A stretch of DNA of 21,757 nt from contig JWZX01002999.1 in assembly GCA_001275005.1 (NCBI GenBank), forward strand, positions 1 through 21,757, written 5' to 3'. How positions within the stretch are numbered: position 1 is the stretch's first letter; each line of letters starts with the position of its first letter. This document shows positions 7,639-15,609 of the stretch, piece by piece. The notes under the pieces are model-generated. The model did no database searches. It was not told where the DNA came from and was given only the letters and a program-made list of their open reading frames with translations. A program made the translations under genes and the position numbers. Source of the stretch: Chrysochromulina tobinii (lineage: Eukaryota > Haptophyta > Prymnesiales > Chrysochromulinaceae).

Positions 7639-8827
7639 CACAGCCCGCTTCGTGATGATGATGATGATGATGATGATGATGCAAATGGCTTTTAACAGGT
7701 GTTGTCCCGCGGCGGCCGAGTGAAGCGCGAGGAGTCGGCCGATGGGCGTGTCGAGAATGGCAGGCGCCCTAAAACTGTAAACTCTGAACGGACCCAGTGA
7801 GAGGAGAAGCAAGCATTACGACGACGATGCCCAGATGCCGTCGCCGCATTGCGATCATTTACGTGTAGGTGGTTTGTTTGAGGTTGAATATAATCGCTCA
7901 GAAACACACAGGACTTTTCTGGACCTCCTTCAAGCCGAGCTTGAGACGCTTACACGGACGGCTACACAGCTACTCGAGCACAGTGCGTCGGCGATAGCCA
8001 TCAACGATTCGTAATTCGAGTATCGAGACGGACGCGCGACTGCACGCGTGGATCATCGTCACAAGTGCTAACCTCGGAGCTTACTCGGAGCGGGCTGTGC
8101 TAGGCTGCGCTCCTAGGTGGGAGGCGGAATTGCAACCAGGCAAACGTGTGCTCAGGAGCTCGAACGCGGACGTGGTCAATGCCACCGAGTCATGCGGATG
8201 GTGGGGGACGTGGAGGCGGTAGAAGCATGGGTAGAAGTTAGCGGCAGCGTCGATCGGATCGCGAGACTTCGCAACGGCAAGACTCGTGTGGGTGTGCCTG
8301 GCGCAGGCATGGCACATCGAGGAGGCGCATATATGGCACATACATAATCAGACATGGCACGCAAGACGTCAGGTATAGGGACTGGTGTGGAGAACTGGAG
8401 ATGACGCCCGGGTTCGGGTGTTCGGTTGCTTCGGCGTTGCGGGATCATGCCTCAGAGAGCTGAGTACCCCCCCGCGCGGTAGCACACCCGCCCGCGCGCC
8501 CCCGGCGCCCCGTATCCCCTGTTCCGGCGCTGGGTCAGTCGTTTCGCGTCTATTGAAATAATCTTATATTGCGTTGCGGTTAAATTATATCGTATACCTG
8601 GAGATTCCGGCCTGTAACGAAAAAATAACGATCGAGATTCCGGCCGGCGGCATTGTCGGCGGGGGGGCGCAGCTCTGACTCTCACAGCACGAAGCATGCT
8701 CTTGCACCCCGCTTCGTACCACCTTGACGACCCTCCCTCTCCCGGGCAACGCCGTCGCTTATGTGCCAGCGGCCGCGCCGCTGCTCACTCGCACGAACAC
8801 CGCGAGGCTCATTTGCTGATGTGTGCT
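7639..8827. other. Convergent intergenic region, no gene recognised
   Basis: About 1.2 kb lie between the RPEL frame (+) and FPPS (-). The short frames on both strands (up to about 90 codons) have no recognisable motif and no convincing codon pattern. The region holds the TGA microsatellite just after the RPEL stop, three short ATGGCAC repeats near 8310-8360, a C/G-rich block near 8465-8515, and an AT-richer patch at 8555-8600. AGATTCCGGCC occurs twice, near 8603 and 8635. I see no tRNA or transposon signature. Confidence 0.5.
7653..7681. repeat. (TGA)n microsatellite
   Basis: An uninterrupted TGA/ATG trinucleotide run of 29 nt (nearly ten units) starts 14 bp after the stop of the RPEL frame, probably in its 3'-UTR. 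It is likely to vary in length between strains. Confidence 0.9.
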
Positions 8828-10048
8828 TTACTTTTTGCGCTTGTAGATCTTCTCGAGCAGGAAGGTGAAGATGTCCGAAGGCATGCCCTTGACCTCGGCG
8901 ATCATGGCGGTGATCTTTTTGTACGCGGCCTCCTCGTGCGCGCGGAAGTCGCTCTCGACGTCAAGATCTTTGAAAATCTTTTTCACCTTCGCCTCCGCGC
9001 TCGCGTCCACGCCCTTGGCGTAGTTCTTCTCGAGCTCCTTCCGCTGCTCCACTGAGCACTTGGCCAGCGCCCTGTTGATGAGCCAGCCACACTTGTTGTC
9101 GCGGATGTCGGTGCCGATCTTGCCGATGGTGTCGGGGTCGCCGTAGCAGTCGAGGTAGTCATCCTGCACCTGGAACAGGTGGCCAATCTCAATGCAGATC
9201 GTCTTGGCGAGATCGTAAAGTTTGGGGTCATTCACGCCCGCGAGGCGCATCCCGAGTGCGCACGGCAGGTAAAAGGAGTAGAAGGCTGTTTTGTAGATGA
9301 CGATGTCGGAGTAAACATCGAGCGAGAAGCGCCCAAAGTCGACCTTGTGCGGCTCGGACGTCGTCAGGTCGAGGAACTGACCCAGAGCCGTTTGGTGGGT
9401 CGTCTCCTGAATCAACTGGAACAGCTGCACGTAGAGCTCGGTCTCGGCGCCAAAGTACTTTTTGAGTATCACGTAGATCTGGCACTCAAGGAGAAGCCCG
9501 TCGTTGATCGCGTTCAGCTTCACGTCGGGCAGCAGGTACCAGCACGGCTGCCCGCGCCTCGTCTCAGAAGCGTCCATGATGTCGTCCATTACCAAAAACT
9601 GCGCCTGCAGCCACTCGACGGTCCACCCGAGCGCGGCAGCGCGGCGGAACTCGACGTCCGATATTTTATCGGCCTTCTTGATGCTCTTGTACGCCTGGAT
9701 CACCGTGAGGCCACGCGCCAGCTTGCCCTTTGGCACATTGTACTCCATCAGGCGCTTCATGTATTCTGCTGTGCGCGGCGGCAGCTTGTATTGGTTCACG
9801 TCAGCGATGACTTCTTTCGTGAGCCCCTCGAAGACGATCATGAAGTCCTTCATCAGATCTCCTGTCAGTTTCATCGGGGCCGCGTCCGGAGGCAGCTTGG
9901 GCGTGCTCTTGAGGACGAGTGCGATGAGCGTGGCAACCAGGACGAGCAGCGTGGCCAACAGAACGGAGAGCACATCGCTGCTGGGCGGCGGCAGTGGCAG
10001 GGGCGCCTTTGCAAGATACGGCAAAAAGGCAACGCCCGCGGCGAGCAT
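8828..10048 (-). CDS. FPPS: Farnesyl diphosphate synthase with N-terminal membrane anchor
   Basis: A 406-residue trans-isoprenyl diphosphate synthase. It condenses IPP with DMAPP/GPP, feeding sterol and other isoprenoid synthesis. The first Asp-rich motif is DDIMD (155-159), followed by the RRGQPCWY signature, and the second is DDYLD (296-300). The allylic-substrate Lys-Thr (253-254), GKIGTDI (309-315) and the basic C-terminus IYKRKK are all present, so the core is intact. The first 55 residues are extra compared with soluble FPPS. They include a Pro-rich segment and a strong transmembrane helix at about 27-47 (Leu/Val/Ala-rich), suggesting tail-out anchoring in a membrane, probably ER. The residue five before the first motif is Gln150, where most eukaryotic FPPS have Phe or Tyr; Phe151 follows. 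ATG 10048 is the first in frame; the open frame continues upstream without an ATG. It ends in TAA and has no intron. Confidence 0.96.
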   Translation of the reverse strand: MLAAGVAFLPYLAKAPLPLPPPSSDVLSVLLATLLVLVATLIALVLKSTPKLPPDAAPMKLTGDLMKDFMIVFEGLTKEVIADVNQYKLPPRTAEYMKRLMEYNVPKGKLARGLTVIQAYKSIKKADKISDVEFRRAAALGWTVEWLQAQFLVMDDIMDASETRRGQPCWYLLPDVKLNAINDGLLLECQIYVILKKYFGAETELYVQLFQLIQETTHQTALGQFLDLTTSEPHKVDFGRFSLDVYSDIVIYKTAFYSFYLPCALGMRLAGVNDPKLYDLAKTICIEIGHLFQVQDDYLDCYGDPDTIGKIGTDIRDNKCGWLINRALAKCSVEQRKELEKNYAKGVDASAEAKVKKIFKDLDVESDFRAHEEAAYKKITAMIAEVKGMPSDIFTFLLEKIYKRKK

Positions 10049-10398
10049 GACCGTGGCGGCGCTTATGGTGCGTAGCTCGCTGGATGCGATACCTTCGGAT
10101 CGGTTCCTGAAAACGAAATTCCGCAAGGAGAAAAAGTTAGACGGTGTGAACGAAGAAGGCTGCCTGTATCCTGGTGAAGCACCCAAGATCAGGTGCGTAA
10201 CCCGGACCAGATTGACTTTTCAAACCGCGAGCCGGCTTCAGCCGGGTTAGGTACCATCGTGTGTACCAAGATCAGGTGCGTTCGTGCGTAAGACCCGGTC
10301 TTCACACACCTGCCAAGTCCAGGTTAGGCACCTCTGGCTAAGTCCGCATAACGCACCCGTGATCTTACTCTAAAAGTCCGGAAGCCCCGCGCGAAAAA
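10049..10398. promoter_or_regulatory. Divergent FPPS / coiled-coil-PDZ promoter with repeated elements
   Basis: A 350-bp spacer between two divergent ATGs. CCAAGATCAGGTGCGT occurs twice as a direct repeat (10183-10198 and 10266-10281). A near-inverted copy, ACGCACCCGTGATCTT, is at 10351-10366 with two extra bases. TAACCCGG (10198-10205) and CCGGGTTA (10243-10250) form an inverted pair, and GTTAGG-x-ACC recurs near 10247 and 10323. This density suggests shared regulatory sites rather than chance. Confidence 0.5.
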
Positions 10399-11784
10399 AT
10401 GCCACGCCCTATCGTGATGTCGTCCTACTCCCCGTCCCCTCCCCGTCTCTTCAACCAGCTGGATCCGAGCAGTCCGACAGCTCGGGCTTCGATTAGCTTC
10501 GCCAGTAACGTTGCGACACAGAGGCTCGCCCGTGCCACAGCACGCCGAGAGAAATCACAACGCACATTCCGCGCCAAGGCTGACTTCTTCTCCACGAGGA
10601 CGCCTATGACGGATGTCAACCTCGATGAAGGAGCTGTGGAGTCTACAAAAGCTGAAATCATGGCAGCCATTTCAAAATGCAGGGCAGAGCGTGCCGCTAA
10701 GAACGTAGCGTCGTCGTCGGAGCAAGCCGAGGCAAAGGCTGCATCGTTATACACCACTCCTGCCCGCGAAGAGGCAGCCGCTGCGAAAAAGGCCAAAGAG
10801 AAAGCAGAGACGGCGAGGGTGAAGGCGGCAGCAGAGGCAGATGCGGCGGCGGCCAAGGCCAATGCCGAGGCAGATGCCGCCGCTGCGAAGAAGGCCAGGG
10901 AGAGAGCAGAGGCGAAGGCGAAGGAGCAGGCCGAGGCAAAGGTCAGAGCTGACGCCGCGGCGGCGGCGGCGGCGGCGGCGGCGAAGGCGGCCCACTTGGT
11001 GCTGAGCCCTTGCCCACCTGAACCCACCGAGGAGGAGATGAGGAGGAAACAGGAGGAGATGAGGAGGAGGCAGGAGGAGATGGATCAAAGGGCCAAGGCT
11101 TTGTTGCAGAAGGATGAGGAGACCAAGGCCAAGCTCGATGACTTGCGTGAGCGCATCAGAGCCGACGCGGCGGCGGCGGCGGCGGCGGCGGAAGGGACGG
11201 CTAAATGGGAGGCCAGTGCGGTGATCAAGTTGCAGGCGCTTCAGCGCGGCAACATGGCTCGCCACAAAATGGCGCGTGAACAAGCGGAGGCGGCAGCCGC
11301 AGCACAGCCAGCGGAGCCGGAGGAGCCGGGGGTGATTGCGTGGGTGAGCAGTTGGGTCGACACGCTGCTGGGCGAGGGCAGATGCGATGAGGCGATCCAG
11401 GCTGGATGGCTGGGCGATGCCGACGAGCTTGCATTGCTCAATGGGACCTTCCCCGGAGCGACGACGCACGTCGTGACGATCTCACGCGCCGAAGGTCAGG
11501 AGTTCGGGCTGTACATGATGCAGGACACGGGAGCACCCTTTGTCGACGAGGTCGTCGTGGGCGGCGCCGCGCACGTGGCGGGCGGGCTACAGGAGTGGGA
11601 TTGCATCTCCGCTGTTGAGGGACGCCCCGTCTTCACGCTGCAGGCCACCGTGAAGGCTCTGAGCGCCGTCGCTAAAAAGCAGCCGACCATCCGGCTGCAG
11701 GCGCGACGACTGCCGGCGCACGGCACGCTGACGCTCGGTGCGATGCAGCGGGGAAAGGGAGGCGGATTCAAACTAGCGGAGTAG
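10399..11784 (+). CDS. Ala-rich coiled-coil protein with IQ motif and C-terminal PDZ-like domain
   Basis: A 461-residue protein without introns. The first 75 residues are Ser/Arg/Pro-rich. From about 100 to 200 an Ala/Lys/Glu coiled coil dominates, with pure Ala runs encoded by GCG repeats (10953-10983 and about 11166-11191). A Glu/Arg/Met helix (about 208-260) follows, then an IQ motif at 275-290 (IKLQALQRGNMARHK, fitting IQ-x3-RG-x3-R), which binds calmodulin or EF-hand light chains. Residues about 356-436 look like a PDZ domain: VVTISR strand, a GLYM loop at 370-373 in the place of the GLGF carboxylate loop, then ISAVEGRPV and a final strand IRLQARR. A calcium-regulated scaffold is a fair inference, but no partner is known. 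ATG 10399 is preceded by an A-run and is the first in frame. Confidence 0.78.
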   Translation: MPRPIVMSSYSPSPPRLFNQLDPSSPTARASISFASNVATQRLARATARREKSQRTFRAKADFFSTRTPMTDVNLDEGAVESTKAEIMAAISKCRAERAAKNVASSSEQAEAKAASLYTTPAREEAAAAKKAKEKAETARVKAAAEADAAAAKANAEADAAAAKKARERAEAKAKEQAEAKVRADAAAAAAAAAAKAAHLVLSPCPPEPTEEEMRRKQEEMRRRQEEMDQRAKALLQKDEETKAKLDDLRERIRADAAAAAAAAEGTAKWEASAVIKLQALQRGNMARHKMAREQAEAAAAAQPAEPEEPGVIAWVSSWVDTLLGEGRCDEAIQAGWLGDADELALLNGTFPGATTHVVTISRAEGQEFGLYMMQDTGAPFVDEVVVGGAAHVAGGLQEWDCISAVEGRPVFTLQATVKALSAVAKKQPTIRLQARRLPAHGTLTLGAMQRGKGGGFKLAE

Positions 11785-12275
11785 TCAACTCACAGTTCAA
11801 CTCTCGATCTCTATACCGCTAAATAAGGCTTCTAATATAGGACCGTCACTCCGCGTACGGTGCACACCGCGTGTGCACGGCGGAGGAGAAAAGTGACGCT
11901 CTCTCTGATCTTAGATCATTGAGGGCCGGACAATCATCGTGATCGCGCTTCGCATGTCGCATGAAAACGTCTGGTCTAAACTGAAAACTGATTCGCGCAC
12001 TTTCGCAGCACGGTCCCGCGGTCGAGGACGGTGGCGGGGACGCTCCGACGCACCGCACGATAAAGCGCGGACGGCCCTGGGAGTAGCACCGCACACATAT
12101 CTTCAGGTGTGCGTCGATGCGGGTGCCACACCCAGACCCTACATACCAGTACGGAAAATCTTCGCGCCGGGCGGGCTGGCCTTTTCGCTTTTGATGTCAG
12201 CGCCGGTGATCTGATGTGAACATGCGTTGAGTCTGATGAAATCTCCAGCCAAGTTGACCACTTCTGAAACCAAAT
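11785..12275. other. Convergent intergenic region, nothing recognised
   Basis: About 490 bp separate the 3' ends of the PDZ-like gene (+) and the helical-repeat gene (-). A variant poly(A)-like AATAAG sits at 11822-11827, 38 nt past the PDZ-like stop. A 91-codon plus-strand frame at 11939-12214 has no recognisable feature and is probably chance. Nothing else was seen. Confidence 0.4.
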
Positions 12276-13465
12276 TCATCTCTGTGATAGTCCAGGACCA
12301 GTTCTAATCGGATTGCCAAAGACTCTAGCCACTTTCCATTCGAGCCACTTTCCATTTGGAGACTTGTGATCCTCTCCGCACAGGGTTGCTTGCAGCGCGA
12401 CCGCGTCATCGTCCGTCAGCTCCGCAATCTCCTCCAGGGCCCCTGTAGGGTCGACAAGCGCTAAAGCCTCCAGCGAAGGGATCAGGGCGCGAATGCGATC
12501 GAACGTTCGCTCCTCTCCTTCGCCTGTGCTCTCTAGCTCTCTCTCTGACGAACTTCCGGGCACTGCCAGAGCCAGCTCGTTGATCTGCGGTGCTTCCTTG
12601 AGGTTCGCACGTGTCGCTGTGCTCCAGCACCACGTGAGCCCCAGATCATTCGGATCTATGAGGGGCTCACGTGGCAGACGCCAAAAGTGCAGCGCTGAGC
12701 GCAGCAAGCGCTTCCTCTCGATGCGCTCGGCTGCGAGCATTCGATGCTTCCGCTCCTGTGCAAAGTCGCACCACAGACGACAGACTTGTATCGCTGCGCG
12801 CACCGTGCACTTCCATTCTATGAGCTCGGCTGCGCGCTTTTCGTGCTGCCGCCCGCACCACCGACGGCAGGCTTGCAGCGCAGCGCGCATCATGCGATTC
12901 CTTTCACGTGCTCGGCCGAGAGCCTTCGATCCTGCCGCTCTTGTGCAAAGTCGCACCACTGCAGCCAGCGCAGCAGCAAATGATGCACCGTCACGATGGC
13001 ACTAACCCTGGAGACCGATTCACGGAGCCGAGCGCGCACGTAAGCGTCCACCACGTGACTCATCCAATTCGCAAACGCCTTGCCAAGCCCCAGCGGGCGC
13101 TAGCAATCTTCTGCGAGGCGAAGCAGTCGGAGGTCATCTGGTCGGAGATCATCTTCTAAGCTCACAGGCACGTGCTTGCGAGCGAACGCGACCAACGCGC
13201 TGAACCGCGAGTGCACAGCCTCTACTGTCATAAGCTGCCGTTGCGTATCCTGTACTTGCGTGAGCGTGGTGCAAAAAGTGGCTGGTGACAGAACCCTGTG
13301 CGCAGAATCTCCTGAAGCGCTCGAGGTCAATTGTCGCACGAGGTCACCCACTAGCTGCCGACGAGCCGCATTGAGCTGCTGCTGCAATTCATCCTGAACA
13401 GGAGAAGGCTGCGCAGCTAGCTCGCCCGCAAAGCTGTTGGCGAAAGACAGCGCGTGAGTCGCCAT
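12276..13465 (-). pseudogene. Trp/Cys helical-repeat (Sfi1-like) gene, interrupted
   Basis: The gene starts at ATG 13465 with a helical N-terminus (121 codons before a TAG at 13100-13102). The same frame continues with AFANWMSHVV and LLLRWLQWCDFAQER, then shifts by one base near 12906 into a frame with RAALQACRRWC, RAAIQVCRLWCDFAQER and RSALHFWR. These units recur every 29-33 residues and resemble Sfi1-type Trp helices, which bind centrin-like proteins; the match is loose. A 66-nt in-phase intron (CCT|GTGAGC to TGCTAG) could remove the TAG. The frameshift cannot be explained that way: two near-identical 24-nt stretches (12750-12773 and 12935-12958) are 185 nt apart, one short of a multiple of three. 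The C-terminal 130 residues are acidic and unrecognised. This is either a broken gene or an intact gene with a one-base assembly error. Confidence 0.55.
12327..12358. repeat. 16-nt tandem duplication near the 3' end of the helical-repeat gene
   Basis: AGCCACTTTCCATTCG (12327-12342) is followed at once by AGCCACTTTCCATTTG (12343-12358), with one mismatch. It lies inside the C-terminal coding part. The unit is not a multiple of three, so the two copies are read in different frames (GKWLEWKVAR on the minus strand). Confidence 0.85.
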
Positions 13466-13677
13466 TGCGGCCGTCTGGATTCCTGGCCACGACGAACTCC
13501 ACGACGCCCGCGCGACGCACGTTCGCGGGTATACACATACACGAATTGTTCGCGCGAACTCTCAAACCGATCCGAAATGACCTTTTTCATCCACAAAATT
13601 TGGGTTGAACTCAGTCATTTTCCCCCGCTCTGGCCAATTAAGACACGCCGAGTCACCTGCGCCTGTCGGCAGCGCGA

Positions 13678-14889
13678 TCATTTGAACTCGTGCCAAGGCA
13701 ACAGGCCGCCGAGGCTTCGGATCTTCTGCGCCTCAAGCCGCTCGCCCAGCCACAGCATCCCGCGCGTCGCAAAGCTCTGTCCCACCGGCATGCCATCGCT
13801 CACTGCATCGAGGGTCACCGGCGAGGGGCCGTTCCACACGTGGTCCGTGTACGTCTGAGCGCCCTCGCGAGTCACAAACATGGTGGTCTCCTTAGACGTG
13901 CCGGTCAAGCGGCCGGCCAACGACGTCTCGAGAGCACGGACTGCGGACTCTTGCGGACTGCCGAGCGGCACCGTGAGGAAGATTTGCGTCTGTTCCGGGA
14001 GTGGTGACGTGGGCAGCGCCGACGTGGGCAGGTCGGTGGTGGCGGCACCGAGAAGGTGGTAGCGAAAGATCTTCGAGAGGCCGTCTTGCTCGGTGCTCAG
14101 CACGGCGTGGACAAGCGAAGCTCCGAGCGCAGTACAGCCGCACAGTGCCCGCGCGGCCGCATATGGCTTCGCACGATACTTACTCTCGATCAAACCCGTC
14201 AGCATGCCACTGCCAAGGTAGCCAATGATCCGGCCGATATCGCCACGTATCACTTCTGGCCACGCCTTGAGCCCGACTACAATGAGCTCCGGGTGCCACG
14301 CACGCCCTTCTGTGCGAGCGACTTTCATGTGAGCAGAGTGAGCGCCAGCAGAGCACTTTGCGAGTGGCTCTATTCCCTCATCGAGCACGTATGCCACGTT
14401 GAATAGCTCGGTAGCGTACTCAGCGTTGCGGTAACTTGGCGGGATCGAGACCAAAAGCGTGGCTCCCGATGCTGGGTCCATCAGCTCTTCGATTACTGGG
14501 CCAGGCTCATCGACAGGCTCAAGTGTCGTCGCGACTGGATCGGTGGGACTGGATCGGTGGGACTGGATCGGTGGGACTGGTTGCTGCAGATGTGCTTGAG
14601 ACAGCTTGGATTGCACCTCTTCCTTCAGACGGAGGGCGGTTGCGGGATCGGAGCATGTGTTCGTCGCCATCCATGTGACAAATTCTTGCTTTGAGATCTT
14701 GCCATCTCCATCTGAGTCCATGTCGGCTTTCATCTTCAGCCAAAAAGCGCTTAGGTCACCACTGCCTCCTCCGAGCCATTTGCCTATCCGCAAACCCTCG
14801 CGCTCTTCAATGAAGCCGCTCCCGTCATCGTCAAGCTGGTCGAAGACCCACTCGAGCGGATCTCGCACAGCCGTGTCGATGCTGGGCAT
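13678..14889 (-). CDS. EF-hand pair fused to an esterase-like alpha/beta-hydrolase domain
   Basis: A 403-residue intron-free protein. EF-hand 1 has loop residues 20-31 (D20, D22, S24, E28, E31) and EF-hand 2 residues 58-69 (D58, D60, D62, S66, E69); both look able to bind calcium. A Pro/Ser linker (about 104-135) is built from a 14-nt DNA repeat. Residues about 140-390 resemble the putative-esterase (IroE/Fes-like) fold: LLVSIPPSYRN strand, FNVAYVLDEG, PELIVVGLKAW and the nucleophile-elbow region ARALCGCTALGASLVHAVL. The expected G-x-S-x-G is not there; the position of the catalytic Ser is Thr253 (G-C-T-A-L), so this may be a pseudo-esterase. A candidate His is in TDHVWNG. Calcium-regulated binding is more likely than hydrolysis. 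The 3' end is 212 bp from the start of the helical-repeat gene on the same strand. ATG 14889 directly precedes the EF-hands. Confidence 0.75.
   Translation of the reverse strand: MPSIDTAVRDPLEWVFDQLDDDGSGFIEEREGLRIGKWLGGGSGDLSAFWLKMKADMDSDGDGKISKQEFVTWMATNTCSDPATALRLKEEVQSKLSQAHLQQPVPPIQSHRSSPTDPVATTLEPVDEPGPVIEELMDPASGATLLVSIPPSYRNAEYATELFNVAYVLDEGIEPLAKCSAGAHSAHMKVARTEGRAWHPELIVVGLKAWPEVIRGDIGRIIGYLGSGMLTGLIESKYRAKPYAAARALCGCTALGASLVHAVLSTEQDGLSKIFRYHLLGAATTDLPTSALPTSPLPEQTQIFLTVPLGSPQESAVRALETSLAGRLTGTSKETTMFVTREGAQTYTDHVWNGPSPVTLDAVSDGMPVGQSFATRGMLWLGERLEAQKIRSLGGLLPWHEFK
14533..14580. repeat. 14-nt tandem repeat (3.4 copies) inside the EF-hand gene
   Basis: GACTGGATCGGTGG is repeated perfectly at 14533, 14547 and 14561 with a partial copy at 14575. 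Three copies make 42 nt and keep the frame, and each copy is read in a different frame, giving the Pro/Ser/His linker PPIQSHRSSPTDPV. Gain or loss of one copy would shift the frame. Confidence 0.95.
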
Positions 14890-15609
14890 CGTACGCGAAA
14901 GCGGGCGCCGAATCGCGATGGGTTCTCAAGTTTTTTCACAGGTTTTTCACAGCCTCTTAACTCCGTGTGTACAGGCGAGCGCCTCTGTCGTTGGAACCGA
15001 ACAATTGCGTTGGAAGTCGTTGGAGGGGCTGAGATCAGGCCTGATCAAGGCGATCAAGGGTCATTCCACAGGTTTCGGGAGTGGTCCACGGACACTCCAC
15101 GCCCGTTCACCTAAAGTTGCTAATATCGACCTCCCTTTTCCTCCCAGAGCCAGGAATTTTTGGCGATACTTAGGCCGGCGGTCGGCCGGTCGCCGGTCCT
15201 CCGCCGTCGGTAGTGCTACTGTGCCTGCGTCAGGGTTGAGGGATCAAAAGTGTAAAGCGCGGAAAGACGCCGATCCTTTCTCAGAAACGCAGACTCAAAG
15301 GAAGACTGAGGTCAGAGTTGGTCAGAGGATGCGGCATGCGCGTGACTGTCTCCCCTGATCCCAGGCCTGAAGGCGCGAGAGCCGAGAGCGGGCTCCGTAC
15401 GGGCTCCGCTGTGTCGCTCTCGGGACTCGGCCCCTCGGCGTCGGGACTCGGGTGCGCGCGCCCCGCGCGGCCGCCGCGTGCCGCACCTCGTCCAACCGAA
15501 GCTCCATCTGAGTCATAAAAGTCCCCCATTACACTAGTTGGCCGCTCAGTGCTGCTTCCCTGGCGGCTGGTACCGGGCGAAAATGAGCGCTCAGGCGCTC
15601 ACACTACGC
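14890..15609. other. Intergenic region upstream of the EF-hand gene
   Basis: About 720 bp lie between the start of the EF-hand gene and the 3' end of the membrane-protein gene, both minus. A duplicated TTTTTCACAG occurs at about 14933-14952 just upstream of the EF-hand ATG. A perfect 14-bp palindrome, GATCAGGCCTGATC, is at 15033-15046. A G/C-rich block is at 15170-15205. Short frames here have no motif and I see no RNA gene. Confidence 0.4.

Noticed and set aside
9179-10075. A 298-codon plus-strand frame opposite FPPS
   Set aside because: It mirrors FPPS codons and shows no domain of its own.
13100-13102. In-frame TAG in the helical-repeat gene as evidence of stop-codon reassignment
   Set aside because: Other genes here (GH5, RPEL frame, IQ/PDZ-like) end in TAG, and a 66-nt in-phase GTGAGC...TAG intron can remove it.
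15033-15046. Perfect 14-bp palindrome GATCAGGCCTGATC as a functional site
   Set aside because: It is a single copy with no second element or gene-proximal position; chance is likely in DNA of this length.
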